The notes under the pieces were generated by a model that ran no database searches, was not told where the DNA came from, and saw only the letters and a program-made list of their open reading frames with translations. Made by a program: the position numbers and the translations under genes. Shown one piece after another: positions 6,294 through 16,198 of a stretch of DNA of 22,388 nt (its first letter is position 1; each line of letters begins with the position of its first letter). Location: positions 1 to 22,388 of IMG/VR virus record IMGVR_UViG_3300025141_000851; one strand, written 5' to 3'. The stretch comes from a virus.

Positions 6294-6301
6294 AATAAAT
6301 A
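6294..6301 (+). promoter_or_regulatory. Late-promoter-like octamer AATAAATA
   Basis: One of six NATAAATA octamers in gaps between the minus-strand structural genes; here it lies in the 24-base gap before the polymerase-like gene. T4 and cyanophage late promoters have this octamer on the sense strand, but here it reads on the plus strand, away from the gene. Meaning uncertain. Confidence 0.3.
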
Positions 6302-6303
6302 GT

Positions 6304-6930
6304 TTAATACTTAGTCATTCTTTCAAGCTTTTTTATTAAAATCTGTTTTCTACCTAACTCTGGTGAATATCTGTATTCATCTAACGCTGTAATTGGTAAA
6401 TCCGAAACTCCTTCAACAAATTTATCGGCTTTTTCAATTTGACCTATATTATCTGCCGCAACTTTTTCTCTTTTACCCTTAATTGACCATTTAATTTTAA
6501 CTTTTTTATAAGTTTCTGGTACTTTCCCAAAACCACTTGGGTCAATCTCAATTGCTACAGCTTCTGGATTAGACGCCATTTTTACAAAAGAACGCCAAAT
6601 AAATCCTTTTTTAACATCAGAAGGTTTAACTTTTGGTTTAAAAGGAACTGGTACATAACCAGGTTCAAAATCTTTAGCTGTTGTATATTCTTTAAAATCT
6701 GTTCTACCAGCAACCCTAACTATAACTTCAGATTTATATTCATCAAAATCACCACCAGTAACATATATTTCTCTTCCATCTGTTATATACATTATATGAT
6801 ATGGTATATCTGGACTAACCCACGCTTTATCAGTATATTTAAAATCATTTACACCAGTTTTTCCAGCATAAGTTTCTATTCTGTTAGACATTTTGGTTAA
6901 TTTTTTTATAAGATTTGTACTTTTAGACAT
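6304..6930 (-). CDS. Unknown protein downstream of the baseplate hub gene (208 aa)
   Basis: Start ATG at 6930 is preceded by AGGA with about eight bases spacing, and the gene follows the hub-like gene after 14 bases, so it belongs to the same transcription unit. The protein is basic and mostly predicted beta: IPYHIMYITDGREIYVTGGD, EVIVRVAGRTDF, then a proline- and lysine-rich VPVPFKPKVKPSDVKKGF linker, and a helical C-terminus ending in RKQILIKKLERMTKY. No signal peptide, membrane segment or catalytic motif is seen and I do not recognise the family. Position suggests a baseplate accessory or tail-associated protein, by context only. Confidence 0.75.
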   Translation of the reverse strand: MSKSTNLIKKLTKMSNRIETYAGKTGVNDFKYTDKAWVSPDIPYHIMYITDGREIYVTGGDFDEYKSEVIVRVAGRTDFKEYTTAKDFEPGYVPVPFKPKVKPSDVKKGFIWRSFVKMASNPEAVAIEIDPSGFGKVPETYKKVKIKWSIKGKREKVAADNIGQIEKADKFVEGVSDLPITALDEYRYSPELGRKQILIKKLERMTKY

Positions 6931-6944
6931 AAATTTTTCCTATA

Positions 6945-9900
6945 TTACCTAACTTTACCATCTGAAGTATAATGCCAATGTCCAGCTTTTCCAAGAGCTT
7001 TTTGTCTTGCACCAACGTCAGCTTGCAAGCGGTCTTGGCGTGTTTCTTGTCCTGTCGCTCTATTTGTTTCTTTGACACTTCCGTCTGAGAATGTTCTATA
7101 TTCAACAGCCTCGTATACTACTGTCCACACAAAAGAACTGGTGTATTCTTCACCAGAAGACGTTTCAGATATTCTTTCGAATTCATACGTTGCTGGTATC
7201 TGAGTATTTATTGTTGGTGGAGGCGGTGGCGGTGGAGGCGGTGCCGGTTCTTCAAAAGTTTGTTCTGCTAATAACGCGTCCATTTCAGTATTATCAATTT
7301 CTACATCACCTTCCATTTCTGCTTCTTCACCTGGTATTAATATTTTAGGTCTTTTTGGTGGTGGAAGGGCTGGTTTATAATCTGCTCGAGGCTTTCTCTC
7401 CAATGTAAATTCTTGATTTAAACCCAAATTAGTTCTTGTTTTACCTTTAGTTGGAATCATAGCTACACCAGCTTCTTCTTCATCACCAACTTCTTCTTCA
7501 TCCCCACCTTCTTGCATTTCAGCTTCCGTATTTGCAGTATCTACTTCTTTTTCTAATGTAGTAATTTCTGCAGTCAATACTTCATCTTTAGGAACATCAA
7601 CAATAACAGGCATTGTTTTACTATCTGTAGTTGAAGTAGCTTCTGCTACCTGTTCTATCATTTCACCTTCTAATACAGGTGGCTTTTCGGCCATTCTCAT
7701 TAAACCTCTTATTGTAGTTACCCAACCATCAGTTCCTATACTATGTGATATATCTATTGCTTGAAACGCTACCCAACCATTATATTCTGGTGGTAAATAA
7801 TTTGTAGTAAAAGCATTACCAGGAACAATACCACCTATCCCAGTAAGTTGAATTTCTATCTCTAAAGGTATAAGTAATGGTCTTGTTGTTAAACTACCTG
7901 TAGGACCAGTGGTAATTATCGCTCTCATTATTTCATTCCACTTAAATGCTCCTTCTGTTTTTAACGCTCCATATTCATCATACATTTTTCTTTCATCAAA
8001 ATTCCCTGTATAAATCTTATTATGAACATCACCATCTTTTATAGCACCTTCTTTAATACCTTTTATAGCGTCTATATTACTATAGAATACCGTTTCTTGT
8101 TCTTTTCTCTTTTTTTCTCGGTCAAGCATTTCTTGACGAGCTTGTTCTTCAGTAGCCTCACGGTTATTATCTGCCGTTCCATCCCCTAATACGGCCGTTA
8201 TCAATAATTCTGGCCCACTTGTTAACGATAATCCAAAATTTGCATCCATTGTTATTGCTGTCCCATCTGGGTCATCATACGTAAATCTATCACCGTTATA
8301 TCCAAAAGTTCCATATTCCCATGCCATTTTCATATCACCAAGTGATTTATCTGGATGTTTACCAATTGATTTACCATATCTAATAGACGATGGGTTTCCA
8401 GCAACGGATGGTGCGTTACCTTTACTATTTGCTCCAAACATAGCCGCTGTTTGCATAGAACTTGGTAATTTAGCTGTTAAACTATGTCCTTTTACAAGAC
8501 TTTTTTCATTCATAACATTAAAAACAAATAATTTCCCCTCTACATTTCCATCTACTAATCTACTTACACCGTCAGGGCCTGAACCTAATAAATCTACAAC
8601 TTTATTTTCACTATAATTTTCATCAGTAACCATAACTCGACCAACACCATGTATTTTACTTGGAAAAGTTGCATCAGTAACTTTTAATTTCCAAATACCA
8701 TATTCTTCATTTAATTGATTGAACATATTTTGCATACCACTTTCTACAGAAGTTATTCCTGTAAAAGCTTGTTTTATTACTTCCCAATGTATTATAATAT
8801 TTCTTAAATATCCAGATGTAGGGTCATCTGGAACTGCAAAATTAGAGAAACCTTTATCATCTGCCGCGTCTTCTAAATACTTTCTTAATTCACGAGTCCT
8901 ATAAGTATCATAATCTAAATTAGAATAATCCATATTACTTTGATGAAACCATTGACCAAGAAAAATAAATTTTTGTGGATTTGAAGTAAGTAAATGTTCA
9001 TGATTACATATTTTAACAGATTCCCATCTCCACCTATTTGTCTCACCAACTAATTTTGGTTTTCCACCTTCCATCATAGGTACAAGACTTCTAAATGTTG
9101 AAAGTAATTTACCATCTGTATTTACTTTTCCTAAAAATTTACTTAAAATATTATCTTCCATCCAACCCCACGATACATATGGGCCTACAACTTGATTTCC
9201 ACCTTGTTCGAGTTTAGGTCTCAATATACCAGCTGGTTGTTTTGCTGGTGGTAATGGATTTGTGCCCCATAACTTTCCTGGTGTTGTAACTAAACCTTCT
9301 ATCTCATTATCTAATTGTTCTACAAATTGTTCAAGTGTTGGAGCATAACTTTTATTATCTGTTATTTTTCCGCTCTCCTTTTTCCCGGCACCCTCAGGTG
9401 TTCTACCACTACCATCAGCGGCTGGAGCTATTTCACTTTTTGTTTGTTGTCCTAAAGTATTAACACCCATTGAAGTAATTTCCGTAGTACAATCAAATCC
9501 ACCATCATCGCGAGTCTTCCATTCAAAATTCTTAATAAGACCAGCCATAGCATCATACTTACCTTTATTCTTCCATATCATATCTTGAATTTCTTCATAT
9601 GCCGTACCATCTTTTATATCTTTTTTACTAAAAAATGTCACATCGGAAAAATCACCTACACTACTCCAACCCCATTCTAAAACAACTGGTTTACCATGTG
9701 CTAAAAAGTGTGGTGTTAATCTTCCTATATCAGTATATGAATGACAAACCCAATTTACTGTAGCGTTTCTAATTGCTTTAGTAGAACCTGCAAATTCAAC
9801 ACTAACAGAAGTAATACCTGGTAATGGTCTAAACCTATCCTCGCGAAACATAACGTTATTTCCAGCTTTATCTGTATAACCATCCCCACCTTTATCAAAT

Positions 9901-10328
9901 AAACTTCTATCATACATTTCTCTAAAACCACTTAGATGTTTAAATGTTGTATTTGTTCCTTCACCTTCCTTCATTAATTCACCACCCATTATACAAACAG
10001 TATCCATACCACCTCGTGGATTATTTTGTGTTACTACCTGTTGTGAAATTATTTTACCATCATCATCAAATTTTATATCAACTTTAATATCACCAATATT
10101 TTTCCCATCAGGCAGTGTTTCTTTGTCTTTTTCAGTATAATAAACATATTCCAAAGTAGAATCTATTGGTGAAAACATCCTAACCCATGATGATTTAGCA
10201 TAAGTATCTTTTATTGCTTTACCAACATCAGCTTGCCCAGTATTAGGTGAAACGTCTCTCGCAAGAGCATTCTCCATTTCATGTAATGTTCTCCTAACGT
10301 CTGGATGTATCTCAGAAAGGTTTAACAT
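6945..10328 (-). CDS. Large baseplate hub-like structural protein (1127 aa)
   Basis: The N-terminal part contains ITSVSVEFAGSTKAIRNATVNW and a following PHFLAHGKPVVLEWGWSS, a pattern I associate with large baseplate proteins of marine myoviruses. Residues about 851-880 (GWVAFQAIDISHSIGTDGWV) resemble the segment of gp27/gpD-type hub proteins in which a strand with His is followed by a Gly-Trp turn and a threonine strand. After this come about 140 residues of low-complexity acidic linker (EEEVGDEEEAG near 943-953), a run of nine prolines (after PA at about 1028-1038) and a C-terminal domain of about 85 residues rich in aromatic, Glu and Arg. That terminal domain behind a flexible linker may be a separate functional head. 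The gene starts 10 bases after the LysM-like gene; its function in the hub is inferred from family-like segments and position. Confidence 0.85.
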   Translation of the reverse strand: MLNLSEIHPDVRRTLHEMENALARDVSPNTGQADVGKAIKDTYAKSSWVRMFSPIDSTLEYVYYTEKDKETLPDGKNIGDIKVDIKFDDDGKIISQQVVTQNNPRGGMDTVCIMGGELMKEGEGTNTTFKHLSGFREMYDRSLFDKGGDGYTDKAGNNVMFREDRFRPLPGITSVSVEFAGSTKAIRNATVNWVCHSYTDIGRLTPHFLAHGKPVVLEWGWSSVGDFSDVTFFSKKDIKDGTAYEEIQDMIWKNKGKYDAMAGLIKNFEWKTRDDGGFDCTTEITSMGVNTLGQQTKSEIAPAADGSGRTPEGAGKKESGKITDNKSYAPTLEQFVEQLDNEIEGLVTTPGKLWGTNPLPPAKQPAGILRPKLEQGGNQVVGPYVSWGWMEDNILSKFLGKVNTDGKLLSTFRSLVPMMEGGKPKLVGETNRWRWESVKICNHEHLLTSNPQKFIFLGQWFHQSNMDYSNLDYDTYRTRELRKYLEDAADDKGFSNFAVPDDPTSGYLRNIIIHWEVIKQAFTGITSVESGMQNMFNQLNEEYGIWKLKVTDATFPSKIHGVGRVMVTDENYSENKVVDLLGSGPDGVSRLVDGNVEGKLFVFNVMNEKSLVKGHSLTAKLPSSMQTAAMFGANSKGNAPSVAGNPSSIRYGKSIGKHPDKSLGDMKMAWEYGTFGYNGDRFTYDDPDGTAITMDANFGLSLTSGPELLITAVLGDGTADNNREATEEQARQEMLDREKKRKEQETVFYSNIDAIKGIKEGAIKDGDVHNKIYTGNFDERKMYDEYGALKTEGAFKWNEIMRAIITTGPTGSLTTRPLLIPLEIEIQLTGIGGIVPGNAFTTNYLPPEYNGWVAFQAIDISHSIGTDGWVTTIRGLMRMAEKPPVLEGEMIEQVAEATSTTDSKTMPVIVDVPKDEVLTAEITTLEKEVDTANTEAEMQEGGDEEEVGDEEEAGVAMIPTKGKTRTNLGLNQEFTLERKPRADYKPALPPPKRPKILIPGEEAEMEGDVEIDNTEMDALLAEQTFEEPAPPPPPPPPPTINTQIPATYEFERISETSSGEEYTSSFVWTVVYEAVEYRTFSDGSVKETNRATGQETRQDRLQADVGARQKALGKAGHWHYTSDGKVR
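7213..7243 (-). repeat. Poly-proline coding tract
   Basis: A G/C-rich low-complexity stretch (GGTGG and GGCGG units on the plus strand) encodes a run of nine prolines (after PA) in the hub-like protein. Using different Pro codons within the run argues that the peptide, not the DNA repeat, is selected. It separates an acidic linker from the C-terminal domain. Confidence 0.7.
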
Positions 10329-10338
10329 AACCTAAGTC

Positions 10339-10632
10339 CTATTTGTTTAATCTGTGAAATTCTTGTAATATAGAATTTATATCTCTCGGTATACGAATTT
10401 TATCACCGACCTTTGGTCTTGATTCATGTGAATAACCATTAGCTTTTGCAAGAATCCACCAAAGTGTTGAGTCATTATAATATTTGTTTGCTAACCAATC
10501 AAATCTTTCAAAATCTCGAGCAAAATGAAATGTATCAGTATCCCTAACTAATATTTCTGGGTATCTCGTTATTTTAAGACTACGAACTCCATTCTTATCT
10601 TTTTTTACTTTAGTATATGAGTATCTATTCAT
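10339..10632 (-). CDS. LysM/gp53-like baseplate wedge protein (97 aa)
   Basis: The core reads FDWLANKYYNDSTLWWILAKANGY, then a short gap and PKVGDKIRIPRDI. 'D-x-LA-KYY-D-x-x-LWW-I-A-AN ... G-x-x-IRIP' is the signature of the LysM-like domain in T4 gp53-family wedge proteins and of the LysM tail proteins (gpX-like) of contractile tails. These help join the wedges to the hub around the tube end. The start codon overlaps the end of the previous large gene by 8 bases and the gene is followed after 10 bases by the hub-like gene, which is the expected neighbourhood. The length of 97 residues is short for T4 gp53 but normal for the stand-alone LysM-type tail proteins. Confidence 0.75.
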   Translation of the reverse strand: MNRYSYTKVKKDKNGVRSLKITRYPEILVRDTDTFHFARDFERFDWLANKYYNDSTLWWILAKANGYSHESRPKVGDKIRIPRDINSILQEFHRLNK

Positions 10633-13465
10633 TTTGAGTCATTACCTTCGTTATATTTGTTCCTGATGCATCAACAGGTGGGTTATTTTCATTATTAGAT
10701 GGGTCTGTTAAAAAGTTTTCATATGGTTTAGTACCATCCATCCAAGGTAAACTAAAGTGTTTACCTGTCATTGATAACGCATAATTTCCAATAAATTTAA
10801 ACCCTATTTGTATTGTTAAAAATTTAGGTAATTGTAATGGTTCATCTATATCCCAACCACCACTATCTTCTACAGTTACACCAATATTATCTATTAAACC
10901 TGGTGTATCTTTATATAAATTACCAATAGTTAATTCAACAAATGGTGGTGTCATTAAACGACCACCAGTTTCACCACCTTGTTTCCAAGTTGGATATCCA
11001 AGACCCATAAGATAATTAACTTTATCCCACAACGGAATCATTTCTTGTTTTGTATTAGGAAATACCTTAAAAGAAAATCCTATAGCTCTATCAGCTCCAC
11101 CATATGTATAAACTTTATCTGGTCTACCTATATATTGTGATTCATTCCAACTTGGTGATATAGTATCACTAATACCTTCCAATGTTGCTCTAAATACTAT
11201 ATATTTCTCATTAACTAAATCTTTAAATTTAAATGGTATAAAATCTAAATCAGAATTTGTACCATATGGTGTCATATTAACTTTATCTGTCAATTCATTT
11301 GCGTATTTTCCAGTATGACCTTTTTTTATTAAACCTTTTATATTCTTATCCCAAACTGGTAAAATACCTGGTGTACCAGGTTGTCCAACTGAATACATTA
11401 TCTCTTTACCACGATTTCTAAGTTCTCTATTCTTTTCATCACTATCTAAATTCTCAGTTTTAGAAACCTTTGATTCTGCAGGAGTTTTTAAAGTTTTCTC
11501 ATATATAACATCATCTCTTACATTAGTTTCACCTGGTAAATCACCATACGCTGACATAGCATAATTTCTAATAGGGTCTCTATCAGTTATAACACTTGGT
11601 GGTTGTGGTATTAAAAGTCTTTGTACGTCACCTTCATCAACTATTGGTTTTATAACATCACTTGGTCGTGACCATTCTGGTACAGCGTTCATTTTTGAAT
11701 CTGTTATACTAAAATATCTAGCTTGATTTACTAATAGTGATGGCCACCTCTCAACTGGATTAGATTTACCAGTATCACTATTTGGATGATGTTTCCACAT
11801 CATACCACGAGCAAGTAATACTGACATACCATTACTATCTTCTCTATTATCAGGCCACTTAGACATAGGATGATACTTACCAATATTTGTACCAATAGAA
11901 CTATTATCCCAATCATCCGTCTCTATATCAGTTCCCCACAAATTACTCCAAAATAATAATTGTGTATCATCATTACCAATTGCACCACTCTTTAAATCCT
12001 CATCGTCTGCATTTTTCCATATAAGACCTGGCCCTTGAGCTTTACCACTCATAACCAACGCTAATGAATCTTGATATCTTGTATATGGCCCACTATGTAA
12101 ATCTCTAGCCCAATCCATCTCATTTAAATGACCACCTACCCATCCAACTCCGGCGTAAACTGATTTACCAACACTCAATGCTCCTTTACCAACTGTAGAA
12201 GTTATATTCTTACCTTTACTCCATATATTCTTAGTAGAAGTTTTAATCTTAGTCCAATCAATTTTAAATCCATCGGATTCAGTTTGTAAGATATCTGTTG
12301 GTACTTCAAGTTTAGCTCGTTGTTCGTGATGTGGAAAGTATGTACGAAATCTTTCAAGTATTGGTGCAATTGTTTTCGACCCAGCGGTAAACGCCTCTTT
12401 ACCGAAATTAACAGCATCACCTGTAAAATTAATAGTACTCTTAGCGGCTCCTCCTAAGAACTCTAACGCGGCTCCTGCGGCTGATGCACCCGCTTCTCCA
12501 GCTTTACCAGCAACACCCTTTAATTTATCTATTAGTGGCCCTATAGGTTCTAATGCCGCAGTTAATGAATTACTCATCGAACCATGACTTTCTGCATGTA
12601 CCATTGGTACAATAGATACTAATCCAAGTGGATTCCATTGTCGTGTATGTTCAAATGGATTTAATTTATAAAATAAAAATTGTTTAACACCAAAAGTAAG
12701 ACCTTGTGGTGTAAGTATAAATTTTCCTATTCTTTTAACATCATCAACTGTTCTACCAATCATTGTACTTACCATACCAAGTCCTGGTACACCACTAACA
12801 GCATCAAGTCCTGCTTTATTACCAATTTCTTTTATAATAAATGGTTGGTCAAATCCTATAACATTATTATCTCTATATGGTAATTTATCATATTGTCCTT
12901 TTCTAAATTTAGCTTTTTCCAATTCACTTTCTACCTTACCATTAGCAGAATAATATTGATATGCGTCTGGAGTTTCTAAAGTTGGAAAGTTAAATGGTTG
13001 TCGTGGACTTCTACTCATATTTGGACTATTATCTGTTGTAACATTAAACCACTCAACCATTTCTGGTCTTTCAAGTGAAGTTATATCTGATAAATTAAAT
13101 GGATTATTATCTGGTCTTGTAATTGATAATATATCTGATAAATTAAATGGATTTAAATTATCTAATTCCGAATTAAATAATGAAGCGTCACTATTAATAA
13201 AAAGTATAGGTTCTATCCCTGCCGTGTGTCTACCAATTGGATTTGTATCAACTACTTCTGGAATACCATTCATAGTAAATAGTGTTGGTGGCCCACTAAA
13301 GTTAAGAGTAAATCCTGTTGCGTTAAGATTTGGGAAATAATCTACTGGTCCAGGATGTGAATATCCACCCAACGATGTTGGTTGACCTAAATTATTACCA
13401 GTAGGAGAACCTAATGCTGTTCCAGCTCCAACGGCTAAGTCACTTGTTAAATTAACTAATCCCAT
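10625..13465 (-). CDS. Large tail/baseplate protein with tube-like C-terminal domain (946 aa)
   Basis: A GTG four codons upstream (13477) also opens the frame, but the ATG at 13465-13463 has GGTGGAG at the right distance (6 bases), which decides the start; it lies just before the stop region of the tape measure gene. Residues 1-150 are Gly/Asn/Pro-rich with a 16-residue tandem repeat (NPFNLSDI twice). A stretch near 305-360 is Ala/Gly-rich and hydrophobic (KAGEAGASAAGAALEFLGGAA). The C-terminal 200 residues (IVFRATLEGISDTISPSWNE, GFSFKVFPNTKQEMIPLWDK, PFVELTIGNLYKDTPG, LTIQIGFKFIGNYALS) look like a beta-barrel related to tail-tube, gp48/gp54-like or tube-initiator proteins. By position between tape measure and LysM protein it should belong to the tube end or baseplate. 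The exact role is inferred. Confidence 0.8.
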   Translation of the reverse strand: MGLVNLTSDLAVGAGTALGSPTGNNLGQPTSLGGYSHPGPVDYFPNLNATGFTLNFSGPPTLFTMNGIPEVVDTNPIGRHTAGIEPILFINSDASLFNSELDNLNPFNLSDILSITRPDNNPFNLSDITSLERPEMVEWFNVTTDNSPNMSRSPRQPFNFPTLETPDAYQYYSANGKVESELEKAKFRKGQYDKLPYRDNNVIGFDQPFIIKEIGNKAGLDAVSGVPGLGMVSTMIGRTVDDVKRIGKFILTPQGLTFGVKQFLFYKLNPFEHTRQWNPLGLVSIVPMVHAESHGSMSNSLTAALEPIGPLIDKLKGVAGKAGEAGASAAGAALEFLGGAAKSTINFTGDAVNFGKEAFTAGSKTIAPILERFRTYFPHHEQRAKLEVPTDILQTESDGFKIDWTKIKTSTKNIWSKGKNITSTVGKGALSVGKSVYAGVGWVGGHLNEMDWARDLHSGPYTRYQDSLALVMSGKAQGPGLIWKNADDEDLKSGAIGNDDTQLLFWSNLWGTDIETDDWDNSSIGTNIGKYHPMSKWPDNREDSNGMSVLLARGMMWKHHPNSDTGKSNPVERWPSLLVNQARYFSITDSKMNAVPEWSRPSDVIKPIVDEGDVQRLLIPQPPSVITDRDPIRNYAMSAYGDLPGETNVRDDVIYEKTLKTPAESKVSKTENLDSDEKNRELRNRGKEIMYSVGQPGTPGILPVWDKNIKGLIKKGHTGKYANELTDKVNMTPYGTNSDLDFIPFKFKDLVNEKYIVFRATLEGISDTISPSWNESQYIGRPDKVYTYGGADRAIGFSFKVFPNTKQEMIPLWDKVNYLMGLGYPTWKQGGETGGRLMTPPFVELTIGNLYKDTPGLIDNIGVTVEDSGGWDIDEPLQLPKFLTIQIGFKFIGNYALSMTGKHFSLPWMDGTKPYENFLTDPSNNENNPPVDASGTNITKVMTQNE
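13083..13153 (-). repeat. In-frame 48-bp tandem duplication
   Basis: A 23-base block beginning ATATCTGATAAATT on the plus strand occurs at 13083-13105 and again at 13131-13153, a period of 48 bases. It encodes a 16-residue tandem repeat (NPFNLSDI followed by a variable xSxxRPxx) near the N-terminus of the large tail protein. The period is a multiple of three, so the frame is kept. Confidence 0.75.
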
Positions 13466-13466
13466 A

Positions 13467-16181
13467 TTACACTCCACCCTCGGCTAATCCTTTAACTTTA
13501 CCAGTTAAAGTATTCATTAAATCTGTATTAGCAACATTTAAAGTATCTATAGCAGTTTTAATTCCATCTAATTTCTCATTTGTTAAAGTCATATCCGTGA
13601 CATTCATAGCCGCTTCAGATTCTGCTCCAGCTTCTTCTCCACCACCTAATAACATTTGACCTAACATTCCAATACTACCTAAAGCAAGTAATACAGGTAA
13701 AGCAGGTAACAAGGCTAACGCTCCAATGGCTAACAAACCCATTCCCATTCCTAATGCACCAAACGCACCAGCTAAAACAAATATTCCACTAGCTAATGGA
13801 ACTAATGTAGACAATATTGGTGTAAAAGATGTAAGACCTTCCGCTAACATTCCAAAACCAGTTCCTATCGCTTGTATAGCGTATCCTAATACAAGTAATG
13901 CCGCGGCCATAATTAACATGGCGGCCGCACCCGCTATTATAGCAAGAGCACCAACACCACTCATCATTAACGCTCCAATAGCTACTAACACTAATACTAA
14001 TCCAAGTAAAGCGACACCAGCCTTAGCTAATGAACTCCATTCAACACTTCCAAACTCTTGTAGAGCTTTAGCAGTAACAAATAACGCCGCTGCAACAATC
14101 AACATAGCCGCGGCCCCCGCTAATACTTTCGTTGGGTTAATTTTTTCTACAAATTTAAGTGGATTACTATCCGTACCTGGAGTTTTATCTGGTAGTTTAG
14201 GCATTTTCATTTTATCTTTAATTTTACCTGTTACGCCTCCAACAAGGTCTTTACCTCTCTTGGCGGCCGCCCCTGCTAAATCTTTAGCGTACTTTGCCGC
14301 TCCAGTCATATGTAACTTTGCGGCTAACCATCTTGCGGCTTCTATCGCGGCAGTTTTTGTAGCGTCAAGTATTTGTGTTTTACCAGTAAGTTTACTCAAA
14401 AGCCACATACTTGTAAATATACCAAGTATCCAAGTACCAATATTGCCAAATTCATTCATAGCCGTAATTATTGAAGCTAATCCACTTATTAATTTTACTA
14501 CTGCAAATACAGCAATTCCAATTGGTAATAACGCTACCATAAGTATTGGTTTTAATACTTGCCATACTTCTAATAAATCTTGACCAAGGTCTCTGATTAA
14601 CTTCATTACATAAGCCATTCCTTTTGCTGTAGCGGCTTGTGATTTTGTTTGTTTGTTAAGATTGGATTGATTAGCTACCATCTTAGATAATTCAGTAACA
14701 CTAACACCAATAGACTGTGCTAACGCCCGTCTTTGAAGAACGTTCATTGCATTAAATTCTGCTTCAGTACCTACATTTTTTAATATTTCTTTTTGTAAAC
14801 CCTCCATATCACCAGAAAGTGCCATTGAACGAGCTTTATCAAGATTTAATTGTCTACCAAGTAGAATTTCGGCTTCCATTTGTGATTGAATACTCGATTC
14901 AAAATTTAATAAGTTATCTGCTATCTTAACCGATGTATCAAAGTTAATACCAAGTTTCTTTGCTTGTATAGCCGCTTTAGCGACATTCAAACCACCATCT
15001 TTAGCGAACGAAGCAAACGCTTCAGTATTTTGAGCTAAATCCTGCATAACTTGACCTGGTGCTACACCCTCGGCTTGAGCTAAATGACCAACAGTTTTTG
15101 CCATTTCAAATGCCGCTTCTTCTGACGCGGCACCAGTAGCTTTCATCGCTACCATTAAGTTAGCCGCATTAGTTCCACTTACACCCAATTCGGCTTTCAT
15201 CTTAGCCATACCACTTAACAATTCTGGTGTTACTGCATTAACTCCACCAAAGTTATCCATCAATCCAAGAGCCGCGTCCTTTACATCTCCGGCCTCAACT
15301 CCTGCCATTTTAAATGCCGCGGCTGTTTCCGATATTTGCATCTGTAAACCGGCGGCCGCTTCATCACTAATACCTAATTCTGATTTAAGTTCCATTGCCC
15401 CTTTAAACATATCATATAGATACTTACCAGCTAACAATAACCCAGCACCAAGAGCCATAACTGGATTCATAGCTATAGCTTTTAATTGAGCTCCGAATGC
15501 CATGGCTTGGGCATTCAAAGCTTTCATACCTGCCCCAAGGTTCTTTGTGGCGTCATGTTGTAGTTCTTGTGCTTTAGCTATTTTTTTCTGTACCTCTAAT
15601 CTTCGTTCGGCGGTATTAAGAGTTTCAAGAGCTAATTTTTGTTCATCTGCTGTCAAATCATATTGACCAGACATTATTTTAATTTTTTCTTCAGCAAGTT
15701 TTTTCGCTTGACCACCAAAATCTACTGCTTCAAATGCGGCCGTACCAATAGCCATTTGAGATTCATTTAACCTACTTGAATTATCTATTTGTTCTATTAA
15801 AAGTGACGATATGTCTGTTTGAAAATCAACTGCAGTACCACTTACATCGGCTACTCCCTCCATTTGTGCATTCAAATTTGCCGCTCCAACGGCCGCTGAT
15901 TTACCCATTTTTGCTAATTTTTTTGTTAAGTCAATACCAGTGTCTAACGCCTTATTACCTTGTTCTAATACTTTTTCTCCTTTTTCAAGTTCCGCTGTTG
16001 CTTGTATATTGTGTTTATTTCTTTTTTCGTAAAGTTTACCTACATCTTTTTCTAATTGTTGTCTGTCCTTGGCAGTAAGGAGCCCTTGGTTCTCTTCTTT
16101 ATTAAGAGCCTTTCTTAATTTAAGCTTCTTTTCTAAAGCTTGATTATCTTCTTCTGTAAATTGAGCTGGTCTTTTAGGCAT
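13467..16181 (-). CDS. Tape measure protein (904 aa)
   Basis: It sets tail length and is ejected with the DNA. Evidence: large size, an N-terminal 85 residues of charged coiled coil (QALEKKLKLRKAL, QLEKDVGKLYEKRNKH), a second coiled coil around 155-215, Ala-rich helices in the middle and several hydrophobic segments: near 245-260, near 550-580, and a long Ala/Gly/Leu stretch covering about 685-850 (for example AAMLIVAAALFV and GALAIIAGAAAMLIMAAALL). The position after tube and chaperone genes is the standard one. With the usual 1.5 angstrom per residue this predicts a tail of roughly 135 nm. The start ATG has only GGAA upstream. Alanine is often written GCG or GCC here, giving G+C-rich islands in an AT-rich genome. 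An antisense open frame at 13726-14583 is a by-product of that composition. Confidence 0.9.
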   Translation of the reverse strand: MPKRPAQFTEEDNQALEKKLKLRKALNKEENQGLLTAKDRQQLEKDVGKLYEKRNKHNIQATAELEKGEKVLEQGNKALDTGIDLTKKLAKMGKSAAVGAANLNAQMEGVADVSGTAVDFQTDISSLLIEQIDNSSRLNESQMAIGTAAFEAVDFGGQAKKLAEEKIKIMSGQYDLTADEQKLALETLNTAERRLEVQKKIAKAQELQHDATKNLGAGMKALNAQAMAFGAQLKAIAMNPVMALGAGLLLAGKYLYDMFKGAMELKSELGISDEAAAGLQMQISETAAAFKMAGVEAGDVKDAALGLMDNFGGVNAVTPELLSGMAKMKAELGVSGTNAANLMVAMKATGAASEEAAFEMAKTVGHLAQAEGVAPGQVMQDLAQNTEAFASFAKDGGLNVAKAAIQAKKLGINFDTSVKIADNLLNFESSIQSQMEAEILLGRQLNLDKARSMALSGDMEGLQKEILKNVGTEAEFNAMNVLQRRALAQSIGVSVTELSKMVANQSNLNKQTKSQAATAKGMAYVMKLIRDLGQDLLEVWQVLKPILMVALLPIGIAVFAVVKLISGLASIITAMNEFGNIGTWILGIFTSMWLLSKLTGKTQILDATKTAAIEAARWLAAKLHMTGAAKYAKDLAGAAAKRGKDLVGGVTGKIKDKMKMPKLPDKTPGTDSNPLKFVEKINPTKVLAGAAAMLIVAAALFVTAKALQEFGSVEWSSLAKAGVALLGLVLVLVAIGALMMSGVGALAIIAGAAAMLIMAAALLVLGYAIQAIGTGFGMLAEGLTSFTPILSTLVPLASGIFVLAGAFGALGMGMGLLAIGALALLPALPVLLALGSIGMLGQMLLGGGEEAGAESEAAMNVTDMTLTNEKLDGIKTAIDTLNVANTDLMNTLTGKVKGLAEGGV

Positions 16182-16198
16182 TAGTTAATTCCAATTTA

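Noticed and set aside
6923-7105. Minus-strand 60-codon frame overlapping the end of the hub gene
   Set aside because: Lies almost wholly inside the hub gene in another frame, and the next gene has a better start and ribosome binding site.
13726-14583. Plus-strand open frame of 285 codons
   Set aside because: Antisense shadow of the Ala/Gly/Leu-rich tape measure gene, whose codons rarely give stops on the other strand; no ribosome binding site.
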